Positions 1 through 9,037 of a stretch of 64,000 bases of DNA are shown here, one piece after another (positions within the stretch are counted from its first letter, which is position 1; the number at the start of each line of letters is the position of its first letter). Origin of the DNA: Atopobiaceae bacterium (GTDB taxonomy: Bacteria > Actinomycetota > Coriobacteriia > Coriobacteriales > Atopobiaceae); NCBI GenBank assembly GCA_017533825.1, contig JAFWIE010000031.1, positions 1 to 64,000 of the forward strand. Reading direction: 5' to 3'. The position numbers and the translations under genes were made by a program. The notes under the pieces are model-generated. The model did not search any database, was not told the origin of the DNA, and saw only the letters and a program-made list of their open reading frames with translations.

Positions 1-38
1 CGCCGGGCGAGGGCGCCGGGTGGGGGCGCCGGGCGAGG
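1..38. repeat. 13-bp GC-rich tandem repeat at window edge
   Basis: Three copies of a 13-bp unit (CGCCGGGYGRGGG) start at 1, 14 and 27 and are cut by the window edge. They lie beyond the 3' end of pheT. No coding role is visible; this is one of several short intergenic arrays in the window, each with its own unit. Confidence 0.7.
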
Positions 39-71
39 ATACTTGCAAGGCCCGCCCCGAGAGAACAGCCA

Positions 72-109
72 AGGGTGGCCCACGAGGAGTTACCCTCGCA
101 GGCCACCCT
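72..109. terminator. hairpin downstream of pheT
   Basis: A 9-bp stem (72-80 with 101-109) encloses a second stem (83-87 with 94-98), about 25 bases beyond the pheT stop. There is no T-run on the pheT side, so termination is inferred from position and stem strength. Confidence 0.35.
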
Positions 110-134
110 CCCGGGTAACGCTAGCAATACCCGC

Positions 135-2588
135 TTACGAACGGACCTCGCCGCCCGTTGCCTTGAGCACCTTGGTCACCAGGCGCCCATGGGCCTTCTC
201 GACCTCCTTCGAGGTGAGGGTGTGGTCATCAGCGCGGTACGTGAGCGAGAATGCCATCGACTTCTTGCCCGCACCGACGCGCACGGGATCGCGATACACG
301 TCAAAGAGACGCACGTCGCGCAGAAGCTTGCCACCCGCCGATGTGATGCGCTGCACGAGCTGCTCGTAGGTGACATCCTCGTCGACCACGATTGCGAGGT
401 CGACGTCCACGCCCGGCAGCGTGGGCACGTCTTCGTACGGGAGCTGGTCCTGCGCAAGGCTCAGCAGCGTGTCGACCGAGAGCTCGAAGGCCACGACCGG
501 GTCGTCGATGCCAAAGAGCCCGAGCGTCTTGGGATGAATGTTGCCGACCCAGCCGAGAACGGTGCCGCGCACCACGATTTCGGCCGCGAGTCCAGGCTGC
601 ATCCAAGCCGTCAACTCCGATTCAGGCACGCGATAGCGCACCTTCTGGATGCGCAGGGCCGCAAGCAGGTCCTCGACGATGCCCTTGGCATCAAAGAAGT
701 CGAGCTTGGGGTACTTCTTGTTCCACGCGTCGTCGCTCCACGCGCCCGAGAGCACGCCCGCCACGTTGGTGCGTTCGGTGGGCAGGCTCTTGTTGGGACG
801 ACCAAAGAGCAGACGGCCCATCTCGTAGAGACGAACGTTGGCAACGCCGTGATCCTTGTTGTATGCGACGGCACGCAGCAGGCCGGGCAGGAGGTCACGA
901 CGCATCTCGCTCTGCTCGCTCACGAGCGGGCGGATGATCTTGACCGGCACGCCCGCCACCTCCTTCGCCATGCCCGCACGCGCCAGGTCGCGCGGGTCGG
1001 CGAAGCAGTAGGTGGTCGTCTCGGAAAGCCCGCACGCACGCAGCGTCTGGCCGATGAGGCGCATGCGACGCTGGTCCTTGTTGAGGCCGCCCACGTGGTT
1101 GCGCGCGGCGGGAAGCGTCGCCTCGACGTCACCCTCTCCCCAGAGGCGCACGATCTCCTCGATGAGGTCGACTTCGCGCGTGAGGTCTGGACGGTTGGTG
1201 GGAGCGACGACCTGCCATGCGTCGGACGAGCCGCGCTCGACCGAGCAGCCGAGACGCTCCAGACGCGTGGCCATGAAGTCGTCCTCGATGGGGGCACCGC
1301 ACACGGCGCGAACGCGCTCGGGGCGCATCACGATGGTCGCCGGCTCCACGAACTTCGGGTACGCGTCCACCATGCCACGCACGACCTCTGCGCCGCAGCA
1401 CTGCTCAAAGAGGGCCGCTGCGATGTCTGAGACCTCGGCGCAGCGGGCGGCGTCAACCTGACGCTCGAAGCGCATGGAAGCCTCGCTCATGAGGCCCAGG
1501 CTGCGGCTCGTGCGGCTGACGTTACCCGAGTCGAAGCAGGCGCTCTCGAGAAGGACGTCGACGGTGTTCTCGTCGATGTCGGAGTTGAGCCCGCCCATGA
1601 CGCCGGCCAGCGCGACCGCGCGCTCATCCCCATCGGAGATGACCAGCATGTCGGTGTTGAGGGCGCGATCCTGCTCGTCAAGCGTGGTGAGGTGCTCGCC
1701 CTCGTGTGCGCTGCGCACCACGATGTGGCGCTTTCCGTCAACCTCTGTGAGCTTGCCCAGGTCGAAGGCGTGCAGCGGCTGGCCGGTGAGGAACATCACG
1801 TAGTTGGTGACGTCCACCACGTTGTTGATGGGACGCGCACCCGCAGCCTTGACGCGCGCGGCGAGCCACTCGGGACTGGGGCCGATCTTCACGTTGCGCA
1901 CCACGCGAGCCGTGTAGCGGCAGCAGAGCTCGGGGTCGTCGATGCGCACGTCCACGAGGCTCGCGACGTCGTCGGTGCCCTCGGGGCCCACGCCATGCTC
2001 CTGCGCGATGGCGGGCAGCGCGATGTGCGTATCCACGTCGAAGATGGCCGAGACCTCCGTCGCCACGCCCGTCATCGAGAGGCAGTCGGGACGGTTGGGA
2101 GTCATCTCGCAGTCGAGCACCGTGTCGGACATGCCGCGATACTCGGCGAAGGGCACGCCCACCGGCGCGTCTGCAGGCAGCACGATAATGCCCTCGTGCG
2201 AGTCGGAGAGTCCCAGCTCGCGCTCGGAGCAGTTCATGCCGCACGACTCGACACCGCGGAGCTTGGACTTCTTGATGCGGAAGTCACCAGGGAGGACGGC
2301 ACCGATCTTTGCCACCACGATCTTGTCGCCCTGCTCGAAGTTCTGCGCGCCACACACGATCTGCAACGGCTCGGGCTCGTCGACCTGCACCTTGCACAGC
2401 CACATGTGGTCGGAGTTGGGATGGGGCTCCTTGCTGATGACCTGTCCCGTAACGATGTTGTCGAACTCGGCACCCGTGCGCTCGACCGCCTCCACCTCGG
2501 TGCCCGTGCGCGTGAACTCATCGACGAGCTTCTGCGGGTCGCTCGGCAGGTCCACCAGTGACTTGAGCCATTCATAAGAAACACGCAT
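135..2588 (-). CDS. pheT: phenylalanyl-tRNA synthetase beta subunit
   Basis: This is the beta chain of the cytoplasmic (alpha-beta)2 PheRS that charges tRNA-Phe. The 817-residue product has an N-terminal tRNA-binding OB fold (near FDNIVTGQVISKEPHPNSDH), the B3/B4 editing region, the B5 domain, the catalytic-like core and a C-terminal FDX-ACB anticodon-binding domain ending the protein; the length is normal for bacterial PheT. The start is placed at the ATG of MRVSYEW because a GAGAAAGG site lies about 7 bases upstream; an ATG two codons earlier and a GTG at 2624 are less well placed. It is 99 bases downstream of pheS and should share its T-box-controlled transcript. Confidence 0.97.
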   Translation of the reverse strand: MRVSYEWLKSLVDLPSDPQKLVDEFTRTGTEVEAVERTGAEFDNIVTGQVISKEPHPNSDHMWLCKVQVDEPEPLQIVCGAQNFEQGDKIVVAKIGAVLPGDFRIKKSKLRGVESCGMNCSERELGLSDSHEGIIVLPADAPVGVPFAEYRGMSDTVLDCEMTPNRPDCLSMTGVATEVSAIFDVDTHIALPAIAQEHGVGPEGTDDVASLVDVRIDDPELCCRYTARVVRNVKIGPSPEWLAARVKAAGARPINNVVDVTNYVMFLTGQPLHAFDLGKLTEVDGKRHIVVRSAHEGEHLTTLDEQDRALNTDMLVISDGDERAVALAGVMGGLNSDIDENTVDVLLESACFDSGNVSRTSRSLGLMSEASMRFERQVDAARCAEVSDIAAALFEQCCGAEVVRGMVDAYPKFVEPATIVMRPERVRAVCGAPIEDDFMATRLERLGCSVERGSSDAWQVVAPTNRPDLTREVDLIEEIVRLWGEGDVEATLPAARNHVGGLNKDQRRMRLIGQTLRACGLSETTTYCFADPRDLARAGMAKEVAGVPVKIIRPLVSEQSEMRRDLLPGLLRAVAYNKDHGVANVRLYEMGRLLFGRPNKSLPTERTNVAGVLSGAWSDDAWNKKYPKLDFFDAKGIVEDLLAALRIQKVRYRVPESELTAWMQPGLAAEIVVRGTVLGWVGNIHPKTLGLFGIDDPVVAFELSVDTLLSLAQDQLPYEDVPTLPGVDVDLAIVVDEDVTYEQLVQRITSAGGKLLRDVRLFDVYRDPVRVGAGKKSMAFSLTYRADDHTLTSKEVEKAHGRLVTKVLKATGGEVRS

Positions 2589-2687
2589 GTTCATGCCTTT
2601 CTCTATCATCATCTCGTGGGCCACTCGGGACGATCCCCAATGGCCCGGTCACGAGGGGACCGCCCCCTCGCGACCAACGCGGTCTCC

Positions 2688-3755
2688 TTAGAACTGACGA
2701 AGGAAACGCATGTCGCCTTCCATGAGCATGCGCAGGTCTGGCAGGTCGTAACGCAGCGCGGCAACGCGCTCCACGCCGATGCCGAAGGCGAAGCCGGTGT
2801 ACTTCTCCGGATCGATGCCCACGTACTCAAAGACGTTGGGGTCGACCATGCCGCAGCCCAAGATCTCGAGCCAGCCGACATTCTTGCAGAAGCGGCAGCC
2901 CTTGCCATGGCACACGCCGCAGCTCACGTCCACCTCGCAGCTCGGTTCGGTGAAGGGGAAGAAGTGCGGGCGGTAGCGCGTGGCGCGGTCCTTGCCAAAG
3001 ATCTCGCGGCAGAAGTAGTCGAGCGTACCCTTGAGGTCGCCGAAGGTGATGCCCTCGTCGACGACCAGGCCCTCCACCTGCGTGAATTGCGGAAGGTGAT
3101 TGGCATCGGGCGTGTCGGGGCGGAAGACCGTTCCCGGGCAGATCATGTAGATGGGGGGCTTGTTCTCCTCCATGTAGTGCACCTGCATGCCCGAGGTCTG
3201 GGTGCGCAGCAACACGTCAGAGTCGCCAAGCATCAGCGGCGGCTTGCCCTCCGGGGCGTTGTCCTCGATGTAGAACGAGTCCTTCGCCGAGCGGCTGGGG
3301 TGGTTTTCGGGCGCGTTGAGCGCGGTGAAGTTGTAATAGGTGGTCTCCACGTAGGGGCCATCGGCAACGATGTAGCCCAGGCCACAGAAGATGTCCTCGA
3401 TCTCCTCGCGAATCTGGCTGATGAGGTGCTGCGTGCCCAGCGTGAGCCGCCTGCCCGGCAACGTCACGTCAGCCGCCTCGGCCTGCATGCGCTCGTTGAG
3501 GGCGGCCTTCACCAGCTCGTCTCGACGCTGCTTGAGCGCCGAGTCGACGTTGGCGCGTACGGTGTTCGCGAGCTTGCCCATCACGGGACGCTCCTCGGGC
3601 GTGAGCTTGCCCATCATGCGCATGATGGCGGTGAGCGATCCCTTCTTGCCCAGCACCTGCACGCGCAGCTGTTCGAGCGCGTCGAGGTTCTCTGCCGAAG
3701 CGAGGTTCTGGACGACCTGCTCCTGTATTGCCTCGAGCTCTTCCTTCATTGCCAT
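2688..3755 (-). CDS. pheS: phenylalanyl-tRNA synthetase alpha subunit
   Basis: This is the catalytic alpha chain of PheRS (355 residues). It has the N-terminal coiled-coil arm (residues 1-80), class II motif 2 around FRPDTPDANHLPQFTQ, the family cysteine cluster SCGVCHGKGCRFCKN, and motif 3 GIGVERVAALRYDLPDLR near the C-terminus. The ATG at 3755 is preceded at 6 bases by AAGGAG; a second ATG two codons in lacks that spacing. It is first in the pheST operon and lies directly behind a T-box leader, so it should be induced when uncharged tRNA-Phe builds up. Confidence 0.98.
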   Translation of the reverse strand: MAMKEELEAIQEQVVQNLASAENLDALEQLRVQVLGKKGSLTAIMRMMGKLTPEERPVMGKLANTVRANVDSALKQRRDELVKAALNERMQAEAADVTLPGRRLTLGTQHLISQIREEIEDIFCGLGYIVADGPYVETTYYNFTALNAPENHPSRSAKDSFYIEDNAPEGKPPLMLGDSDVLLRTQTSGMQVHYMEENKPPIYMICPGTVFRPDTPDANHLPQFTQVEGLVVDEGITFGDLKGTLDYFCREIFGKDRATRYRPHFFPFTEPSCEVDVSCGVCHGKGCRFCKNVGWLEILGCGMVDPNVFEYVGIDPEKYTGFAFGIGVERVAALRYDLPDLRMLMEGDMRFLRQF

Positions 3756-3776
3756 TCGCAACTCCTTCTCTCCAAA

Positions 3777-3820
3777 CAAAAAACCGCCCTCGGTGCGTCT
3801 GCGCGCAAGCCCAAGGACGG
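3777..3820 (-). terminator. T-box attenuator terminator
   Basis: A 10-bp GC-rich stem with two G-T wobbles is followed by TTTTTTG on the minus strand, 22 bases before the pheS start. It is mutually exclusive with the T-box antiterminator immediately upstream. Confidence 0.88.
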
Positions 3821-4104
3821 AGTTATCCGCGGTACCACCTCGGTTGGACGCTTCGGTTGTGTGCCCGAGCGCCCCGCTCAACGAGACCTTTGGACAGCGC
3901 GCCATAGCACGTGCCAACAGCCCCCTGCCCCGTTTCGTGGGGCATACGGCTCCCCTACTCAGCGTGCGACGCAATCGCCCGCCGTTCAGGTCGCAGCTCG
4001 GGAGTGAACTCCGCGCGTCAACCCTCGCAGGCACCTCTCAGCCGATGGGCGCCCTCTCTGTGGCTTGGGTACGCGGCGCACGAACCTCTCCGTCATCGCC
4101 GTGA
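3777..4104 (-). ncRNA. T-box leader (riboswitch) of pheST
   Basis: The minus strand carries the T-box hallmark AGGTGGTACCGCGG (3827-3840), which pairs with the uncharged tRNA acceptor end. Just downstream is an intrinsic terminator: CCGTCCTTGG pairs with CCGAGGGCGG (3820-3811 with 3793-3784), followed by six T residues. Upstream, a stem I-like region contains GAGTTCACTC with a TTC (Phe) triplet at 4006-4008 followed by A, the probable specifier codon. The terminator and antiterminator overlap as in transcription-attenuating T-boxes. The specifier and 5' end are less certain than the T-box core. Confidence 0.9.
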
Positions 4105-4110
4105 CGCGAG

Positions 4111-4116
4111 AGTATA
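4111..4116 (-). promoter_or_regulatory. pheS: -10 box of the pheST leader promoter
   Basis: TATACT on the minus strand lies just upstream of the T-box leader, giving an expected transcription start near 4104. No convincing -35 box is seen at 17 bases, so the promoter may be weak or activator-dependent. Confidence 0.5.
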
Positions 4117-4181
4117 GCACAAAGAACGCGCGTGCGGGAGTCCCAATGATGGTCGCCCACGAGTCCAATGGGGGATCATGC

Positions 4182-4312
4182 ATGATCGGACCCCCGGTCG
4201 TGCCCCGAGCGGACCCCATGCGGACCCTCGGCCGGGCCCCATGCGGGCCCTCGGTCGGGCCCCCCAGCCGGGACCCGGCCGGGCTCCATGCAAACCCCCA
4301 GCCGGGCCCCTA
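4182..4312. repeat. degenerate GC-rich repeat field
   Basis: About 130 bases of imperfect repeats of a CGGGCCCCATGCGGACC-like unit fill the gap between the pheST promoter and the next gene's stop codon. Frames through it give only low-complexity Gly/Pro/Arg sequence, so it is treated as non-coding. Confidence 0.6.
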
Positions 4313-6709
4313 CGCCATCCAGCCCTTTGCCTCGGCAATGCTCATCAGGTCCTGGAGCTGGCGCGGCGGCGAGAAGAGGTAACCCTGCAGACGCTCGCAG
4401 CCCATCTCGCAAAGTGCGTCGCGCTGCTCGGGCGTTTCGACACCCTCAGTGAGCGTCGTGATGTGCAGGCGGTGGCACATGTCGAGGATGGATGCCACAA
4501 TGGTCGCGCTCCGGCTTCCCTCCACGAAGTTCCTCATGAAGCGCATGTCGAGCTTGATGAGGTCGAAGGTCAGTTCCTCGAGGCTGTTGAGCGTCGAGTA
4601 TTCGCTGCCGAAGTCATCCATCCACACTTCGAATCCCTGCTCGCGGAACCGGTCTACCTCGCGCGTGAGGAGCTCGGGCGTGTCCATGAAGGCGCTCTCG
4701 GTTATCTCAATCTTGATGAAGTCGCGCGAGAGGCCCGACTCGTCCACAAGTGCCCCGATCTCCGCGACCATGTCGCACTCCGCAAAGTCCTTGCGCGAGA
4801 GGTTGACCGACACCGGCACAATCGCAAATCCCCGTTCGCGCAGGTACGTGAGGTCCGCGAGCGCTCGTCTCACCACATAGAGACTCAGCTTATGAAGCAG
4901 CCCCTCGTCCTCGAGCACGCCGATGAACTGGAAGGGAGGAAGCAGGCCGTACAGCGGGTCGAGCCAGCGCGAGAGCGCCTCGAGGTTGGCGAGCCTTCCC
5001 GTGCGCGCGTCAACGATCGGCTGGTAGTGCACCTTGACCCAGCCCTCGTCAAGCGCTTGGTCGAGGTGCGCGACGAGATGGCGTCGCATGCGGATGCGCG
5101 CGTCGAGCTCTTGGTCGTACAGGCGCCACAGCGTGTCCGGCTGATCGGCGACGCTGTCGTAGGCAACCCGCGCCTTGTCGAGCAGCGAGATGACGGAATC
5201 GCCCTCGTGCCACTCCGCGACGCCGGCCTTCACCACCGCCGAGCTCTTCCCCTGCAGCACCTTGTTCAGACCGTCGGTGAGGTGGCTCATCGCAGTCTCC
5301 ACCTCGTCAAAGTACACCAACGCCCCGAACCTGCTGCCACTGATATAGGTGATGTGTCGATTGGGCAGTACCTCCTTGAGAAGATGCGCCATGGTGCGGA
5401 TGAGCTCGTCGCCCTGGGCATATCCGTAGGTTTCGTTAAACTCTCGGAAGTTCCCCGACTTGAGGTAGCACACAACGGGACGCCGCGCGAAGTCCGCCAC
5501 ACTGTGCAGGAGCTCCTCGCTGCGCATCGTGAAGTAGGACATGGACGGCAGACCCGTGAGCTGGTTGACCTCATAGGCGCGCGCATGGCTGTTGACGCTC
5601 GACTCCACCATGCCCTCGCGCAGCGTCGACGCGTCGCACGGCCCGCCGAGGATGTGGGTAGAGCCCTTCTGCCTCACCATATGCGCGTAGATGTTGGCGA
5701 GCTGGACCATCTGTCGCACCTGCTCCTCGTCGGCCGGCACGCCGGTGGCGTATCCAAACGAACTGGAGAGGGCGCTCGGCAGCCCGTCAATCTGCAGCTC
5801 CAGGAACCGGCTTCGGCATTCCTCCACCATCCTGAGCGCATCTTCCTCGTCGACATCCCGAACGATGCAGATGAACTCATCTCCCCCATAGCGATAGGTG
5901 TTCCCAATGCCAAAGACGTCCTTGAGAATGGATGAGAACCCACAGAGCACCGCGTGACCGGCCTCGGCACCGTAGTAGTCCTCGATCAGCGTGAGACGGT
6001 CGATGTCACCCATGGCGACGAAGGCCGGCTTACCGACGTAGCGATTGAACCGCGACTCGAGGCTGCTTCGGTTGAGCGCCCCGGTAAGCGTGTCGTGCTG
6101 CAGGTTGTAGTTCGCCGATTGGAGGCTCGCCACCATGGCGAAGCGCAACTGCAGCACCGTGTACGTGACGGCAACCGAGAGCAGGAAGTACTCGAGCACG
6201 TGGAGCACGTCCAATCGCACAACAGCCTCGTCCTTCGTCACAAGGCAGAGCATCACAAAGAGCAAGCTCCATCCCAGCGTCACCCCGATCACGCGGAATG
6301 GACTGTCGAGGATGAAGACAGGAACGGCGAGCATGAACATGAGGAACGTCACCGCTTGATGGGTGGGGTCCCACAAGGTTCCCTGGAGGATGGTCATGAC
6401 CATTACCGGTGCCTCAACCAGATACACCAGCAAGGTGGAGTACTTGAATCTCTCGGGAATGAAGAACCTCTCGGCAAAGAAGAGCAGCACAAAGTAGGCA
6501 AGCAGCAAGATGCTATTGCTCATGAGGTCGGGAGCGCCTTGGACCAGGGACTGGGCGCAGAGGTTGACGGCAGAGATGGGAAGGCCCGTGGTTGCGAAGT
6601 AGCGTATGGCTGCACGGTTCTGACGTGCAACCTCATCCCAATCAGAGACGTCGTCTCCGCTCAAGTTACGGCTCTTCTTGTCCTCGAGGACGGAGGGTGA
6701 GTTTTGCAT
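4310..6709 (-). CDS. membrane GGDEF-GGDEF-EAL cyclic-di-GMP protein
   Basis: This 799-residue protein probably makes and/or degrades cyclic di-GMP at the membrane. Residues about 35-190 hold six or so hydrophobic segments. A first GGDEF domain has an intact RYGGDEF motif (about 275-279) without an RxxD inhibitory site. A second, degenerate GGDEF-like domain has SGSRF in place of the motif (about 456-460). The C-terminal EAL domain keeps LEALSRW (about 576), ITES, DDFG (about 696) and TEGVET, so phosphodiesterase activity looks possible. The degenerate middle domain may be a GTP sensor. The start ATG (MQNSPSV) follows AAGGG at 7 bases. It is apparently monocistronic. Confidence 0.88.
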   Translation of the reverse strand: MQNSPSVLEDKKSRNLSGDDVSDWDEVARQNRAAIRYFATTGLPISAVNLCAQSLVQGAPDLMSNSILLLAYFVLLFFAERFFIPERFKYSTLLVYLVEAPVMVMTILQGTLWDPTHQAVTFLMFMLAVPVFILDSPFRVIGVTLGWSLLFVMLCLVTKDEAVVRLDVLHVLEYFLLSVAVTYTVLQLRFAMVASLQSANYNLQHDTLTGALNRSSLESRFNRYVGKPAFVAMGDIDRLTLIEDYYGAEAGHAVLCGFSSILKDVFGIGNTYRYGGDEFICIVRDVDEEDALRMVEECRSRFLELQIDGLPSALSSSFGYATGVPADEEQVRQMVQLANIYAHMVRQKGSTHILGGPCDASTLREGMVESSVNSHARAYEVNQLTGLPSMSYFTMRSEELLHSVADFARRPVVCYLKSGNFREFNETYGYAQGDELIRTMAHLLKEVLPNRHITYISGSRFGALVYFDEVETAMSHLTDGLNKVLQGKSSAVVKAGVAEWHEGDSVISLLDKARVAYDSVADQPDTLWRLYDQELDARIRMRRHLVAHLDQALDEGWVKVHYQPIVDARTGRLANLEALSRWLDPLYGLLPPFQFIGVLEDEGLLHKLSLYVVRRALADLTYLRERGFAIVPVSVNLSRKDFAECDMVAEIGALVDESGLSRDFIKIEITESAFMDTPELLTREVDRFREQGFEVWMDDFGSEYSTLNSLEELTFDLIKLDMRFMRNFVEGSRSATIVASILDMCHRLHITTLTEGVETPEQRDALCEMGCERLQGYLFSPPRQLQDLMSIAEAKGWMA

Positions 6710-6784
6710 CGCAGGCCCTTCGATTCTTGACGTGCTACTTCGGGTGGGCACCCCGGGGGCAGACCTTGGGGTGCCCGGTTCTAG

Positions 6785-7951
6785 CTAAACCTCCACGCGT
6801 CTCCCGCCGACGTACGTCTCGACGAGGTTCAAACCTTGGTCGAGCACCACCAAGTCGGCATCGCGACCGGGCAGGATCTGGCCGCATCGATCGTCGATAC
6901 CACACGAGCGCGCAGGCACCTCCGTGGCCATGCGGATGGCCTGCTCGGCCGTCACGATGCCCCAGCTCGCCATGTTGCGCACGCCCTCGACGAGCGTAAG
7001 CGTACTCCCGGCGAAGTTGCCCCCCTCCTTGAGGTATGCGGATCCGCCACGAAGTTCGATGGGCAACTCACCAATGAAATAGTTGCCGTCGGGAAGGCCG
7101 CCGCAGCTCAGGCAGTCCGTGATGAGCGCCACGTGCTCCCAGCCCTTCGAGCGGACGAGCACCTCGCAGACCACGGGATCGACGTGCTTCCCGTCACAGA
7201 TAAGCTCGGAATAGATGCCCTGGCTCGTCATGGCGCAACCGACGATACCGGGCTCGCGATGTGCCATGTCTGCCATGCCGTTGAAGGTGTGCACCACCAC
7301 GCGGGCGCCCGCGAGCACGGCGGCAGCAGCCTCGCCATAGGTTGCCGAGCTGTGCCCGATGGCCACCGTGTAGCCAGCAGCCGACGCAGCCGCCACGTAC
7401 TCGATGGCGCCTTCGCGCTCGGGAGCGAGCGCCGTCTTGCGGATGAGGCCTCGGGCCTGCTCCTGCCAGCCCTCAAGCACCTCCATGCGCGGATCCGTGA
7501 GATAGCGCGGGTCCTGCGCTCCCTTGTGCTCCTCCGTGAAGAAGGGCCCCTCGAGGAAGATGCCCTGCGTGCGGGCACCAACGAATTCCGGGTCCTCCTG
7601 CTGCGCCGCCACGGCATCCGCGACGCTCGCACAGGCCTGGCCGGTCTTCTCGATGCCAGCCGTGAGCGTGGTGGCGAGCCAGCTGGTAGTTCCGCGCTTC
7701 GCGAGCTCGCGCGTGATGGTGTGGATGGAATCAGGGTTACAGTCCATCACGTCACATCCAGCGAAACCATGAATGTGCGTGTCGACCAGACCCGGAGCGA
7801 CCCAGCAACCCCGGCGATCGACGATGCGCATTCCTTCGGGACGGTCGATCGTCACGCCGCCGAACTTGCCGTCCTCGATGATCAGGTACCCGAACCCGTC
7901 GATGCCGCTGGGCAGCACCAGCTCGTCCGATACGATGGCATAGGTCTCCAT
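6785..7951 (-). CDS. nagA: N-acetylglucosamine-6-phosphate deacetylase
   Basis: This cytoplasmic amidohydrolase removes acetate from GlcNAc-6-phosphate, feeding amino-sugar catabolism and cell-wall recycling. The 388 residues match NagA length. Visible family features are the metal-site VDTHIHGFAG near residue 60, GHSSATYGEA, HTFNGMADMAHREPG (normally HLFNAM...REPG) and the late catalytic-Asp segment LITDCLSCGGLPDG. The ATG follows AAGGAGG closely. It lies 16 bases behind the flavodoxin gene, so the two are likely co-transcribed. No nagB or nagE is present in the window. Confidence 0.95.
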   Translation of the reverse strand: METYAIVSDELVLPSGIDGFGYLIIEDGKFGGVTIDRPEGMRIVDRRGCWVAPGLVDTHIHGFAGCDVMDCNPDSIHTITRELAKRGTTSWLATTLTAGIEKTGQACASVADAVAAQQEDPEFVGARTQGIFLEGPFFTEEHKGAQDPRYLTDPRMEVLEGWQEQARGLIRKTALAPEREGAIEYVAAASAAGYTVAIGHSSATYGEAAAAVLAGARVVVHTFNGMADMAHREPGIVGCAMTSQGIYSELICDGKHVDPVVCEVLVRSKGWEHVALITDCLSCGGLPDGNYFIGELPIELRGGSAYLKEGGNFAGSTLTLVEGVRNMASWGIVTAEQAIRMATEVPARSCGIDDRCGQILPGRDADLVVLDQGLNLVETYVGGRRVEV

Positions 7952-7967
7952 GGTCCTCCTCCTTGCG

Positions 7968-8588
7968 CTATTCCTCGGGCGGCAACGCTTCGTCTATGGC
8001 CTTGTCGGCAGCCTCGGAAGCCTTCTCCGCCACGTTCGCTGCAGCTTCGGCAACCTTTGCGGTGCCCTCGGCAATGCTTGCCGCAACCTCGACCTTCTTT
8101 GCCGCCTTCTTCTTCTCGGCGTTCTCGATCATCTGCACGATGGGCGCCTTGGGCTGCTCGCCGTAGGTGCCCTCCTCGATCTGCTTCTCGATCTTTTCCA
8201 GTTCCTTCTTCGCCCACGGCGGCACGATCTCGCGCAGGTAGGGCTTTGGCTTTCCCCTCATGTACAGAGCCATGGGATGGATGTCGATACCCTTCGCCTT
8301 GAGGCGCTCCTGCATCAGGTAGATGGGACGTCGCGTGAGCGCCGAGCTGCCAAACACGATCGCCAATCGCACCATGCCCTCCGGAATGCTCTTGATGAAT
8401 TCCTCCATGGAGGGGTCGAGCTTGAAGGCATAGAGCGCGCCGCCGATAAACAGCACGTCAACGGGCTTCTTGATGGGTGCGCGCGGGTCGTCCACGGAGA
8501 TGGGTTCGACGCCGGCTCCCTCTTGTATGATCTCGGCCATCTCTTTAACGTGGCCACCACGCGACTGATAGCGAATCGCGACTCTCAT
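7968..8588 (-). CDS. flavodoxin-domain protein with Ala/Lys-rich helical tail
   Basis: The 206-residue protein starts with a short-chain flavodoxin-like fold: MRVAIRYQSRGGHVKEMAEII resembles an FMN-phosphate loop but lacks the canonical TGNT, and LFIGGALYAFKLDPSMEEFI follows. After about residue 145 it becomes a charged helix rich in Ala, Lys and Glu (repeats like AEAAANVAEKASEAADKA), a composition also seen in the neighbouring EF-hand protein. The start ATG has GGAGGA upstream; an in-frame codon at 8678 would overlap the promoter. A redox role is inferred from the fold only. Confidence 0.75.
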   Translation of the reverse strand: MRVAIRYQSRGGHVKEMAEIIQEGAGVEPISVDDPRAPIKKPVDVLFIGGALYAFKLDPSMEEFIKSIPEGMVRLAIVFGSSALTRRPIYLMQERLKAKGIDIHPMALYMRGKPKPYLREIVPPWAKKELEKIEKQIEEGTYGEQPKAPIVQMIENAEKKKAAKKVEVAASIAEGTAKVAEAAANVAEKASEAADKAIDEALPPEE

Positions 8589-8619
8589 GCTTCCTCCCTG
8601 TCCGTTGGCAATGCGCATC

Positions 8620-8648
8620 ATTATACGACGCGGCGCTCCTCCCACTAA
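8620..8648 (-). promoter_or_regulatory. promoter of flavodoxin-nagA operon
   Basis: A perfect -10 box TATAAT (8620-8625, minus strand) is separated by 17 bases from a -35-like TTAGTG (8643-8648). It lies 32 bases upstream of the flavodoxin start and is back-to-back with the EF-hand gene. Confidence 0.6.
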
Positions 8649-8653
8649 CGGAA

Positions 8654-8659
8654 TATACT
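8654..8659 (+). promoter_or_regulatory. -10 box of EF-hand gene
   Basis: TATACT on the plus strand is 37 bases before the start codon. The -35 region overlaps the divergent flavodoxin promoter and matches poorly. Confidence 0.4.
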
Positions 8660-8695
8660 CTACGCTATGGTTGGCCACCGGCAGAAGGAGTCCGA

Positions 8696-8962
8696 ATGAG
8701 CATCATCGACAAGGCAAAGGCAGCACTCGACACCAACGAAGACGGCACCGTCGATGCAACTGAGGTTGCGGGGGCCGTCATCGGTCGCCTAAAGGAAACC
8801 GCCGCGGCTGCAGCAGAGGCTGCGGGCGAGGTGAAGAAGGGCTTCGACGCCGACGAGGATGGCAAAGTCTCCCTCGATGAAGTCAAGGCCGTTGGACAGG
8901 GCATCGCCTCCAAGGCGTCGGGCTTCGTGGACGGCATCACCTCCAAGGTGAAGGGCGAGTAG
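8696..8962 (+). CDS. small two-EF-hand calcium-binding protein
   Basis: This 88-residue acidic protein has no signal peptide or membrane segment. Two canonical 12-residue EF-hand loops are visible: DTNEDGTVDATE (12-23) and DADEDGKVSLDE (51-62), with Asp/Asn at positions 1, 3 and 5, Gly at 6 and Glu at 12. They are joined by an Ala/Glu-rich helix. Calcium binding is therefore likely, as in calmodulin-like or calerythrin-type bacterial proteins, though the partner is unknown. AGAAGGAG is well placed before the ATG. It diverges from the flavodoxin-nagA operon, whose flavodoxin has a tail of similar composition. Confidence 0.82.
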   Translation: MSIIDKAKAALDTNEDGTVDATEVAGAVIGRLKETAAAAAEAAGEVKKGFDADEDGKVSLDEVKAVGQGIASKASGFVDGITSKVKGE

Positions 8963-9037
8963 CGACGCCGAGGCCATCGCCGGCGCACCATGCAAGACAC
9001 CGGCGACCGTTCTCACCCAGTTTGTCCGCCAACGCGA

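Noticed and set aside
75-1430. Long rightward reading frame opposite pheT
   Set aside because: It is the complement of a well-supported synthetase gene; GC-rich codon bias leaves the opposite strand open.
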